From Quillaja saponaria (Eukaryota; Streptophyta; Magnoliopsida; Fabales; Quillajaceae): a stretch of DNA of 64,000 nucleotides. Made by a program: the position numbers and the translations under genes. Positions 1 to 11,000 of the stretch are shown one piece after another. The notes beneath the pieces were generated by a model, which searched no databases, had not been told where the DNA came from, and was given only the letters and a program-made list of their open reading frames with translations. The stretch covers positions 4,898,001 through 4,962,000 of the forward strand of contig CM055617.1 of assembly GCA_029379385.1 (NCBI GenBank), given 5' to 3'. How positions within the stretch are numbered: position 1 is the first letter of the stretch; each line of letters starts with the position of its first letter.

Positions 1-74
1 CACTTGTTAAGCAACATCCTACATTCCCAGAAAACCACCTTCACACTTTATCAAAAGATTTTCATCTTTTTCAT

Positions 75-2927
75 ATGAATCAGCAGAGTTCAGGGTCCAT
101 GGCATCACGCTACAATAGATAAAGCACTGAAGCTTCTCGACATAATTTATCAACCCCTACTCCTCCTCCTCAATCTCAATTTCAGTTTCAGTTTCTTGAT
201 TCTGCTTCTAATCATGGAGTCCTTGAGGCTAATCCCTATATTGATACCAGACATCACCAATTACCTTATCACCAATCTTTCCAAAGGCCGCAATTAGAAT
301 ATTTGCAGAGCATGAGAATTAGGGGATCTGGGTTTGGTGAGAGGCCTAACGAAGTTCCATTCTTGGTCAATCGGGGTTTTCAGAACAGAGTTGCTACTCC
401 GCCTTATTCAAATATCCATGATTTTTCCAACAATGGGGCTCCAACTTTGATGGAAACAAGAAATCACATGGTACGTTTTTCCTCAAGTAACAGAATGGAA
501 AGCCCAAGATCATTTCAGTCTGCTTTGAATAATAATAATAATCAAAGAAATTACTCTTCAATCGAAGAAGTGAGGGGACAAGTTATTTCAGTGGCCCAAG
601 ATGCATTTGGAAGCCGTTTCTTGCAGAAGAAGTTAGATGAAGGGAAGCCAGATGAATTTGAATTAATCTTCTCAGAGGTGAAGGGTCAATTACATGAGTT
701 AATGTTAAACCGGGTTAGCCATTCTCTTGTTGAGAGGATTTTCAAAGAAAGCACTAATGAGCAAAAGACAGAATTTCTTGCCTTGTTCGTAGAAAATGAA
801 CAAAAGCTTAAAAATTTTGTGTTGATACTCGTGGGTATGACTTAATTTAGTTATTAGTTTTTGTTGGAAAATTTTGAATTGTTTGAGTTTTTGTAAATGA
901 CTCTTTACTATTTTCTTGTTAAAGATCTGGGATTATGAAAACATTGCGGTTCTTTTATCATACCACAGAGCAAAAATCCGTAGTTCTACTGGCTTTGAAG
1001 CGCATCGTTTTCACATTGTCTACACATTGGAAGGGTAATTTTATCATTCGGAAATGCTTGAAATTTTTACCAGGAGAACATCAAAAGGTATAATCTGTCG
1101 TTTCCAACTGCATCGAATATGTGATGTTAAACAACTGGATATATTTTAAGCAAAATTACTTTTCTTAAAATCTTAATGCTATGCTGCCAAATATGGTCTT
1201 GTTCTTTAAGTTTTTGTATATCTTCCTACTTTGTTAACGCTAAATGCAAGTATACTCTTCTGGGTTTGAGTTATAAGGTAACGCTTTATTATCATAAATT
1301 AGTGCTCACCTCTTATTTGAGGTTTGAATCTGTTCTTTTGGCAGCTAAATGACCAAGTATTAAAGGTAGGTGCCTGGTGGGAGATGCGAAGTATCTTCGG
1401 AAATGAAAACTCTTTTAGTGCTAGCTTTTATTAAAATCTTGGAGGTAGAGGATTTAATACATTGCAAGTATGTATGCTGCTCTGGGATAAATATTAGACG
1501 GAACAAGAAAGTGATTACTGAGAAAGATAAGTGAGCAGAAATTTAGGGTTCAATAACGTCATATTCTTAAGTCTGTCATCTCAAGGAAGATGAAAAGATA
1601 GTTGCAGTCCTTCTGTTGCCACTTAGACTAGTATCCAATTATTTGATTTGTAGTTCTTTGTTGCCTTCAGTGATTGATTGGCTCTTAGTTTTAGAAAAAT
1701 AATTAATTTCATATTTTGTGATATATCTGGTCATAATTCAGTTAAATGCTTGGTCTTGCATGTTATGTACCTTATTTACAAATTGCAACCTTCCTTTCAG
1801 GTTCTTCTGGATGGAATAGCAGAGAATTGTGTTGAGATAGCATTAGACAGCAAAGGGTGTATGGTAATCAAATATTGTCTTCGTCAAGCTGATAGAGGAG
1901 CTTTGGAACATCTTGAGGCTAAAATAGTTGCCAATGCTTTTTACATAGCTAAAGACCGTCATGGGTTTGTATTCTTAATCCTCAGCTTAGATGGATTGGG
2001 AATTTCACCCTGTATCTGCTGATCTTTTATTCTTGGCATTCAATATGGTAAATGCATCTTTCTAATAGTATAGGAGTTTCAATTTTTTTCCTTCTAATAT
2101 TTGAAATTGCGTTCTTCTCAGGAACTATATTATTCAGTACGCAATTAGGTTTCTACAATATTCTTTCACTGCAAATATAGTGAGGCAGCTTATAGGTAGT
2201 TATGTACAGCTCTCCATGCACAAGTATGGCTACCATGTGGTGCAATCTCTCTTGACACATGCAAAGGAAGTGGACGCCTCAACAATTATTCAGGATATTA
2301 TCGAAACAAACAGCTTCGTAGATGTTGCTACGGATCCTTATGGGAATCATATTGTTCTGATAGCAATGCAAGTGTCTAAGGTTAGATCTTGCATTACATC
2401 TCTTCGCGCACAAACTCACCTTTAAATTTCTTTTTTGACTATATACTGCATTTACATCACTTTGTCTGTCTTTCACTCACATCATTCACCAGACATATTA
2501 TAAGTTTGCCTTGCTGTATGTTCAAGAAAGGAGAGTACCAATACAGTATACATGGAAAAATAAATAAATTACATACTATATGTGCAGTAGATTGGAGAAT
2601 AGCATCAATCAATCATTCATGTTTATTAAGGAAAAAAAAAAAAAAAGCAGCTATATATCAGAATGGTTTGTTAAGAAATATAAAATCTAATTGAAGTTCC
2701 AATTTTGAACTATTGAGTTGGGATATATCAAAGAATTACATCAGACATTTCTATGTGTATGAGTTGCATGCATTCATGTATGTTTTTCTTTTTTGCAGAG
2801 AATGGCGACAGCTGAGGCACAAACTATCCATAACGATCTTTCAACTCTTATTGAGAATAATTATGCAAAACTGCTCGACAATTCTTATGGGAGGAGGGTG
2901 ATAGTGATTAGCAAGTCTCTGAATTAG
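75..2927 (+). CDS. Pumilio (PUF) family RNA-binding protein, possibly pseudogenised
   Basis: Plant APUM-type gene that would bind mRNA 3' UTRs through PUF repeats. Exons I can place: 75-about 830/834, 925-1087, 1801-1964, 2122-2380 and 2799-2927 (stop TAG). PUF repeat hallmarks recur: DAFGSRFLQKKL in exon 1, KGNFIIRKCL in exon 2, DSKGCMVIKYCL and DRHG in exon 3, NYIIQYAI, KYGYHVVQSLL and DPYGNHIVLIAM in exon 4, and NSYGRRVIV in exon 5. Junctions 2-3, 3-4 and 4-5 are canonical and in phase. Two faults: reading from the ATG at 75, a TAA interrupts the frame at 120-122, though the same frame stays open afterwards with a Gln/Pro-rich N-terminus. Exon 1 also cannot join exon 2 in frame with any visible GT donor; the fit is one base too long if the donor is at 831. 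Either a recent pseudogene or sequence error. A start at 303-312 would avoid the stop. Family call is firm; integrity is uncertain. Confidence 0.75.
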
Positions 2928-3795
2928 CAGGGCCCATTAGAAGCATGTAAACTATTAAGCTCTCAGCTTCCAGGGCTTTGTACAATATACATATACCTAT
3001 GGTTGTTGGTTAGTTTGTAGTTCAGGTAGAAGGTTACGCAGAGAAGAATCAGCTAAATCTGCGTTTTTGTTTGTCTTTCCCTAGTTGCATGATTGTGTGG
3101 GTATGCAGTAAATTGAATTATTCATGAGGTTTTGGCATTTTGTTGGAATTTTCTTTCAGGGGCATATGAGTTTAAAATGTTTAGCATATTTTAGGAGAAT
3201 GGTCTAGGCTTCGGATAAAGAGTGAGATATCAGGACCATATGATAATGCAAGTTTCTACCGTACATGGAATAGTGAATTATGGATTGTTTGCTCATCACC
3301 CATGTTACTGACAAGACCATTCGTTCATTTGCAGCTTTTATTGAAGATCTTAAAAAATGGAAAATTTAAGCTCATAGTGTAGTTGGCCTGAAAAAAGAAA
3401 AAGAAGCTAGTCAATGTGTGGGTTGTTAATGGTTAAAACTTCAAAGCTTGGGTTCGACTTAACAAGCCTAGTCAGACTTAAAGGAGGATAAGATCAACAT
3501 TTTAAACCAGTGTACTTTAAGGAGTATCAACATTTAAACAAATAAGGCAGCTCCATGAATAATCAGGTGCGCCATTTATATCTTCTTTCATAATTAGTAT
3601 CACTCCATTAGCATCAAGGATGCTGTGAATGGCTATGGCACACATCAAGAGCAGTGAATCCAAAATCTTGACCACAAAACCTAACTGCCGAGCCTCCCTG
3701 ATAAAGTTGATGGTAGAATATTCGATGAAAGTCATAAATCTTTTGGAGTTTCTTCCAAGTAGCCAATACAGATTAAGTGCATCATCAATACATCC
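2928..3795. other. Intergenic, probable converging 3' UTRs
   Basis: About 870 bp between the convergent Pumilio and TXNDC9-like genes. It should hold both 3' untranslated regions. Open frames here overlap the tail of the TXNDC9-like gene on the opposite strand and show no domain. I see no other feature. Confidence 0.5.
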
Positions 3796-5745
3796 TCACT
3801 CTGAATCTGAAGAGTCTGCTTTTTTGCTTTGTCGGACACTCCTTTTGGTTTGTGCACCAGACTTTGACGATGGTTCACCCTCAAGAAATATTACTTGAGC
3901 TTTGGCCAATCTTTCCTCTAACTCCTCAGTGCTAAACTCATCAGTCCCACCAAGTTGATCAAATCCCACCTACAAGCAGAACTCTACTTTCAAAAATGAA
4001 AAGAAAAAGAATCTGTAACAGTATTGGCAATATATATCAATGGCATAATTATTCTTTCAAATAGCATACCACATAATCATCCACTTTGGCATTCTTTATA
4101 AGGGCAAGGGTTGGAAGAACAATGATCTTGAGCTTCTCAGCCAAGAATGGACTTTTCTCTGCATCAAGTTTTATAAACCTTGTTTCTATATGCTGCTTAG
4201 CCAGTATACTAAGGTGCTTGTCCATAACCTGCAAATGAAATGTTAACATTAGCTGTTTCTATGCTATATTAATATTCAAGTGTATGTAGAAACAATACTA
4301 TACTCCTGAAAAAGAACAGAAAAAAACCCAGCTAAAAAAGGGTTGTTAACCAGCATAGCTGAGAAAATAATATAACTATGCCGAAAGTGCCATCCCACGA
4401 AGATAATAATATTATATTGGTTGTCTCACATTGTTTCTTATGGTATTTTTAATTAATTGACCAACCCCAATGAGTCAAGCATATGCATGTACATTTGTAT
4501 ATATTTCGGAAGCAGTGGAGCATAACACACTGCAAAATTAAGATGCTAGAAGTAGAACATTAATTTCAAACTTTAACTCAACAAAACTCAAGTAAGCCTT
4601 AAATCTCAAACTAGTTGAGATCGGCTATATGAATCATTTTTCTCTATTCACATTTGTCAAGGCATCATAGTACAAAATCCAGATCTTTCAGAAAAAAAAG
4701 TAATTTGTGATTTATTAGATTCCTAGATACTTTATGAAAACAGCTGTATAGAAAATTTTCAATTGCTCATCTTACCAAGAACCTGAGTGAAGAAACTAAT
4801 GCACCAAGATGGAAGGCAATGGGGGAATAGCAGCAGTTTATTCCATGATAGCGTAAACACGGGGTATGTGATGCAAATATGTTATTTAGAACGAATTTCC
4901 TTCTCCCTATGATTCTAATATCAATACGAGTTACTTTATCTGCTCAATGAGTTGATTTTTACGATTATATCTCACTCTCAGAAATCAATATATAGAGATC
5001 ACTACAAGCATACTTAACTCGTCAATGCATTTTTTACCATAAAAAGAAGATTTTTAAACATCTGAGAAGATATACAAAACATGCTTTATTCATCTTTCTT
5101 AAGTGCTACTAATCCCTTTGAAGCAAAACAAATTCAAGCAAACTACAACATCTTCCTTCCGTGAACCGCCCTAAAGAGATAAATATCATTACTTGTGTGA
5201 GCATCACTTCAAAAATATAATCAAAATTCAGACCATTTTGTTCAGTTGTATACTAATTTTCAACTTCAGGCTCATCCCAGAAAATCCCAAAAGCAAAAAA
5301 CAAAAAAGGGACCATGTAATGGAAACCGAAAATGGAAAATGCTGAATCAAAATTCGGGAAATGAACAAACAGCGAAGAAAAACAAACTTTAAAACAAAAG
5401 AGCTTTAAATAAAATTATCAGAAAACAAAAATTGTGAATTTGTACCTTACACGGCCAATTTTCGCGGTAGAAATGGCAGACTACGCGGTCGCTGGCCTTA
5501 ACCACAGTGAAGAAATCTTTCTCGGCTTGAATCTCGGAGTACTCGCTATGACCCAGAGAAATCCATCGGCTACGCTTCTCTGCCATCTTCTTCATCTGCT
5601 GCAACCTCCGCTCTCTCAATGCCTCCAGATCGTCAATGTCCAGATGCTCTAAGGCATGGATCTCATCATCCAGCTTGTCCTCTACCGCCTTCACCACAGT
5701 CAGAACTTTTTTCTCAATAACCTCTTGAACATTGGGATTCTCCAT
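3796..5745 (-). CDS. TXNDC9-like thioredoxin-domain (phosducin-like) protein
   Basis: Three-exon gene: exon 1 5446-5745, exon 2 4070-4228, exon 3 3796-3969, all with canonical in-phase junctions, giving about 210 aa, the usual size for plant TXNDC9 homologues. N-terminal coiled coil (about residues 10-70) includes LEALRERRLQQMKKMAEKR, followed by a thioredoxin-like fold with CHFYRENWPCKVMDKHL, KLDAEKSPFLAEKL and IVLPTLALIKN. The redox CxxC is absent (only WPCK), as expected for this subfamily, which works with the CCT chaperonin in folding tubulin and actin rather than as a reductase. The C-terminus is Ser/Asp-rich (SSDSE). I chose the ATG at 5745 (protein begins MENPNVQEV) because it matches the family start; an in-frame ATG lies 24 bp upstream. 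It resembles the Arabidopsis protein I recall as At2g18990. Intact, no frameshift. Confidence 0.93.
4575..4676 (-). mobile_element. 5'-truncated RTE LINE (or derived SINE) 3' end
   Basis: About 100 bp in intron 1 of the TXNDC9-like gene matches the 3' terminus of the near-complete LINE at 48772-51943. The shared block reads AAACTAGTTG(A/G)G(A/G)TCGGCTATATGAATC, preceded by TAAGCCTTAAA and followed by a TCTATTCACAT-type stretch. It ends in short CAACTCAA-type repeats, as RTE tails do. Same orientation as the host gene. Too short to code; it looks like a dead-on-arrival insertion. Confidence 0.75.
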
Positions 5746-6229
5746 CGTCGAAATTGGGCAAGACCGCACTCCCGCTGCTGTTCTTCAAATGAGGACGGCA
5801 ATGAAAAATGCAGAAAGTAACTTTTGGACGAAGGTGGGAAAGAAGGACCGGGCAACGACGCCGTTTGGTTAGTTCAAAATTCCTTCTATTTGTCCAAGAA
5901 AAAGCGAATATCTTACTTAAAAGTTTTTTAATAAATTTAATTTTTTTTCAAATACTAATCTTAAATTTTATTTGATATTTTTTATGTTACTTTTATCCTT
6001 ATTTTTAATTTTTAATTTTAAAATTTTAATTTTAATTTTTCAGAATATACATTATTTAATTTAAAATTTAATAATTAATAAAAAATAAATCTTTTAAAAT
6101 TAATGATATTTTCATAACTTCCTTTAAGATAGTGCTTTGTTAATTTAATCTTACAAAATAATTTAAACTTATTTATTTCTAATTTTATATAGCATTGAAA
6201 AATATCATAATTCAAGTTGAAACTAAATT

Positions 6230-6265
<36 letters not shown>

Positions 6266-6846
6266 TCATTTTATTTTAACTTGTTTTCGTTCCTACTTAT
6301 GACATGTACATGTACCATATTTGTTATGTTTAAGTAATATATTTTATCTTATGTCCAAATAATGTAAAGATAAGATGGTCAATGTGTCTACAAGTTCATA
6401 GTAAAATTTTCATTACAAGTAAATCGTTTTTGTTTGTTTTATACTTTTGTTTTCATGAACGAGATAGTGATGAGGTGCCACTAGCTAGCTACATATAAGG
6501 TTAATTTCATTGGTAGTTTAAGTGGCAAATATGGTGATAATGCCTGCCCCCTCTCTTGTTTAGAAAAATGACTTGGTTTAGAGTTACTTTGGTACAGAGT
6601 AATGAATAAACATATCTTGAATATTATTTTACTTCTCCATAGACCTGGAATCACCAACTAAAATCCAACATATTTAGGAAACATTACAATAAAAAAGGAT
6701 CAACCATAAACTAATCCAACTTACCCAGTCAATCTCACCCTACTCTAAATTCACATAACGATACACTTACAGGCAAAACAACAAAAGAACTCACTTGCTC
6801 ACACTCTCTCTCTCTAGCTAAGACAATTTAAGTAATTGATTTAATT
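5746..6846. other. Intergenic, AT-rich
   Basis: Upstream region of the TXNDC9-like gene followed by the downstream region of the GASA gene. 5930-6100 is nearly pure A/T with runs of TTTTAATTTTTAA type. A TA/GA microsatellite lies at 6231-6265. I see no coding signal. Confidence 0.5.
6231..6265. repeat. Compound (TA)n(GA)n microsatellite
   Basis: A short TATATA run passes directly into about 12 GA units. Confidence 0.9.
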
Positions 6847-7230
6847 TCATGGGCACTTGGGTTTTCCCTTGGAGCTCCTCTTGTCTCTGTAACAAGGGCA
6901 TTCATGCTTGTTCCCATAAGTCCCAGAAGGAACACACTGGCACGCCTGGCAGCATACTCCACAGTACTTTCAAGCACCTATCCAGCACTCCTGCCTTAGC
7001 ACACCTGTCTCCACACTTCTTGCTGCAATATGCTTTCATAACCACACCACACAAAAATAAGCAAAACAATTCACACAAAAATGTTACAAAAGAAAACGAA
7101 AACATTAACCCTTTAAGAGAAGGGAGAGAAAAAGGATCTTACAAGAGTCAGCCTGACCCATGGCACGCTCCAAGAAAGAGGAGCTTAGGAGAAGGAAAAA
7201 AAGAAGTAATGTGGCAAAGAGAAGCTTCAT
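6847..7230 (-). CDS. GASA/Snakin gibberellin-regulated cysteine-rich peptide, frameshifted
   Basis: Two-exon gene: exon 1 7143-7230, exon 2 6847-7032 (stop TGA). Exon 1 encodes a secretory signal peptide ([15 protein letters not shown]...) ending near AMGQADS. Exon 2 encodes the GASA domain with all twelve cysteines in the family pattern: [15 protein letters not shown], then [24 protein letters not shown] and a KPKCP terminus. Expected length is about 90 aa, normal for the family, whose members are apoplastic peptides acting in hormone-regulated growth and defence. In this sequence one extra base after the DRCLK codons (about 6967-6972) throws the second half of the domain out of frame, so neither frame encodes the whole peptide. 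The two spliced exons total 274 nt, one more than a multiple of three. Either a fresh null allele or a consensus error. A TATA box sits about 80 bp upstream. Confidence 0.85.
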
Positions 7231-8044
7231 ACTTGTTTTCCCTAAGTTACTGTAGCAAATGTGTTAATGGCAGGGAAGAAAGGCAGTGAAAGCAATAACT
7301 TATGCATGTATTTATAGTGGAGTTGTGAGTAATGGTGGCAATTTGTTGTAAGGCAAGAACAGCAGGTGGCGTTTTTTTGGCAAATAGCTCTGCATGTCAT
7401 TAATAGTCGGTGGTTGAGTTTCAGAGCTCTGTGCCCACTTCCCATACGGTTTCTGCAGCTTTTAGTGGCTGCTAGGTTGCTTGTACCTGCATTTGACTTT
7501 GTCGCTATGTGCTTGTGGCATGGCTCCATTCCCAATTTTTCGTATTCCATTCAAGCATTTAGGTACCATTTGCTTTGAGTAAAGGACAAAGATTCCAATG
7601 CCTTTTATAGCAAAATGAACCGAGCTTCACGGGACCCTTACAGAAATTTGTACCTAAATGCATGAAAGATGCTGCAGAGGTATTTAGTGTATTGAGAATT
7701 TCAAACTGAACATTTAAGAGGGTTAGGTAAATGTAAATCTCATAATGCACTGAATCTTATGACATGTGCTCACCACATGATTAGTCACGTGCACTTTCTT
7801 GTCTTCGAGCAAGTGAGCAGATATAAGGTTCTTCACACATCAGCAAACAACCTGGCTATCTTCTTTTCCTGTGATTTGTCTCTGGAACCAAATGAAATAC
7901 TACATATTTCAAGGCTGTTCTATTTAGAATGGTTTAGTTATAAAGTTGTTACAAGTATACTTATACCATGGCTAATCGATTATCTGCCTCTTCACCATGG
8001 CAGATTCTTAGAAAACTACCAATATATACAAAATGACATGTGCA
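7231..8044. other. Intergenic, GASA promoter and downstream region of the LRR-WD40 gene
   Basis: About 810 bp. The left part is the presumed GASA promoter; the right part is presumed 3' UTR of the LRR-WD40 gene. Open frames here are short, have no recognisable domain, and overlap neighbouring exons. Confidence 0.45.
7309..7316 (-). promoter_or_regulatory. Probable TATA box of the GASA gene
   Basis: On the minus strand the sequence reads CACTATAAATACATGCAT, a good plant TATA consensus about 80 bp upstream of the GASA ATG at 7230, leaving a 5' UTR of roughly 45-50 nt. Confidence 0.6.
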
Positions 8045-11000
8045 TCAAGCTCCCATACTATGGGAAGAGCAAGACTTCTCCCAGTAAGAATCATCCTTGC
8101 CGTGGCCACTGGACGCTAGTAAATTGATCTGCAAATAAACCCATAAATATAAGCAACTTAGTGGCATTTAAAGTACACCATTCTAGTACTACACTGCATG
8201 AGTCAGATAGCTATTTTTAGTTATAGAAAATGTTTTCCATAACTAAACAAGGTTACATTGTCTTTTAATCATAAAGGCAAAGGAGAAAACAGATATTGAA
8301 CACCTTGACAATTTCAGACTTTGAGCTTGGCCGCATGTAGGCTGCTAATATACTCATGTTGAAATCCTGCAAGGAACATTTCAGAAACTTCAGGAAAAAC
8401 CAATGATGGAAACAAGGAAGTTGCAAACAACCTATAAAACAAAGCTGTTGTGATGAGTGAATTATTATGGTGTAACAACTATCTACTACATCATGTTGTA
8501 ATGTTTACATGGGGAACATATCTGATCAAACAACAGTTATGCCCACATTACCCCCATTCTTTTAAAATTCGAGAGAATGATAGAAACCTCAGTTATGTCC
8601 ACAACTTCTCAAAGAGATAGGGCAATATAAGGTGAAGCCATGACAGAGGAGGGGAGAAAAGAACTGATGACAGGAAGCATATGAACTATCTTTAAGTATT
8701 AAACTATCTAGAGAGCAAATCAGGTCTGAATGAAACACAAGCATTGTGAAGGTCATTTGTTTACAAACATGAGAACAAGTGGACAGATGTTGATTGCCTT
8801 CAGTTTCAATGTGTAGGAGGTACTGCATCACCAAAGGTTTAAGAGAAAAAGTAGGACTTATATTTAATGCAACAACAAGACCAAAGAATTTCAGAGAAAA
8901 GAAAGAGAGAGAAGACAGGGATTTAAAGGGAAAAAAAATGGAAAAGAAATTTGGAAAAAGTATGCCGAAGTTCTACATTTCAAGTTACCAATAAGTCCTT
9001 TGATAATTTTACAAGAATAATAAATCTTACTTTTAAAAATTCTTTCAAAATAAGTCCTAAACTTTAGATTTATCTATTTTATATTACTTCCACCTTGTTT
9101 TTATATCTTTTAAATTTTAGGAGGAAAATATTAACTAAGTAGATAACATAAGTATAGAAAGCTTATAAATTTGTGATTTAAAAATTATTTAAAAAAATTA
9201 ATAAGATGTTCTCATCGTTTTTTTGGTATTTTCTTCAATAAAAAATTACTTTCATGAAATTGAAAAGAAAATATCTTACATAACATATATACATAAAATG
9301 AAATTTGAAAATTAAATAAAATAATTTTGAAAATTTTCTTTATTTCTTCAAGATATATTACATCTATGCAAATAGATTTTTTTATGAGTTTTTAAGATAA
9401 ATTCAAAAATTTCATGCAAAAATAATAATCTTTATTTTAGAAAAAAAATGAAAAGAGATTATGAGAACATCTTATTAATTTTTAAAAGTTTTTTTAATTC
9501 TTATTAATTTTTTAAAGTTTTTATAAGTATATCATAATTTATGGACTTTCTAAACTTATGTTTTTACTTTTTTAAAATTGGTCTACTTTACTTAATATTT
9601 TCAGCTTGAAATTAAAACATAAAAAACAAGGGTAAAATTGATATAAAATATCTCCACTTAAGTTTAGGACTTACTTTGATGGAAAATAAAATAAAATAAT
9701 AATAAAGTAAGACTTATTCTTCTTTTAAAGTTATTTTAGGACTTATTGATAATTAGAAAATAAAAGTAAGACTTATTCGTATTTTTTTCAAGACATTTTA
9801 TGCATAAACAAAATAATTGAAAATCCTAATTTTCTGTATGAGAACAATGGTATTGCAAGATAAGGATGTTCACAAAGCCTACTTCCCCATTTACCAGGAT
9901 GAGAGTTCAGTGTAAGAAAGAAGTAATTACCCTGAATGGATCACCCCTCAAAGATTGCACAAACATAGAACTTCCTAAGCTTTTTCCCTGCATGAGAACA
10001 AACAAAGCAACTAATATTGAAAGGAGAATATAATTCAGCATATAATCATCACTTATTTCGCTTTCTTTTCTCCAAAGCTTCACCACTTTGGTAGGGGATA
10101 ACTTGAGGATCTAACAAACCTACTTGGTAGAGTTGGAAACGATGATGGTGGCTCCTGACATGGCATCATAGTTTCTTAAATTTAAAAATATATTTCTCTT
10201 AATATTATTTTATTAGAGTGTTCACTTGTGCCAATTACATTTCCAATTGTTTTTTAAGTGTCAACAACTCTCTCTCTCACCCTAGTCTCACTTCATTTGG
10301 TGGATTTGGGAACCTGAATAAAATGTCAGATAGATTGTTTATGTACCTCCAATGATATATCTCTAAGACGCCTTCCAGTTTGAGCACAGCAAATGCGAAC
10401 AACATGTTCATCACAACTCCCACTGACAATGTAGTCCCTTCCATTCAAGTAATAAGATCGAGTGAAATTCTGAGAGCTTCCTGTAGGAGCTATCTCGAAA
10501 CTCAAGTGGAGCCTCCCATCAATAGCAAGAAATTGTCTAACCTGAGAAAACTTTGCGCATTAATCTCAAAAAGAAAAAATTGACATAATTTTTTTAAGGG
10601 GAAAAAATTGAACAAGATGAAGTTGTGCTCACAAGTTATAACAACGAGAAACAAATGGACCTTGGGAGAAGTAATGAACAAAAAGTAGCAAAAGGTAGTG
10701 TTCATTTCATGAACCCAATTTACACCTACCCCCGAACAATCTGTTTTTCCCAACACAATGCAAATGTCGTTCCACAGTTAACCCCTTAGGAAACAGGAAC
10801 TAACCAACAAATTACCAGTTGCACTAGTGTACTGGACTATAGCTTGTTCTAGTTTAAGATAAGTGGTTTTACTAAATTCAGAACCCAAATTGAATCAGAA
10901 CCTACCAAAGTCTCAAATTAGTAAACCAATCCACTGAGATTACTCCCTACCTATAAGTCTTATGACATCTTTGAAATGAAATCAATGCTCAAACAGATTT

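Noticed and set aside
6849..7289. Plus-strand ORF of 146 codons over the GASA locus
   Set aside because: Antisense shadow of the GASA exons, which carry the signal peptide, splice sites and cysteine pattern.
7759..8127. Plus-strand ORF of 122 codons
   Set aside because: Overlaps the last exon of the LRR-WD40 gene on the opposite strand; no recognisable domain.
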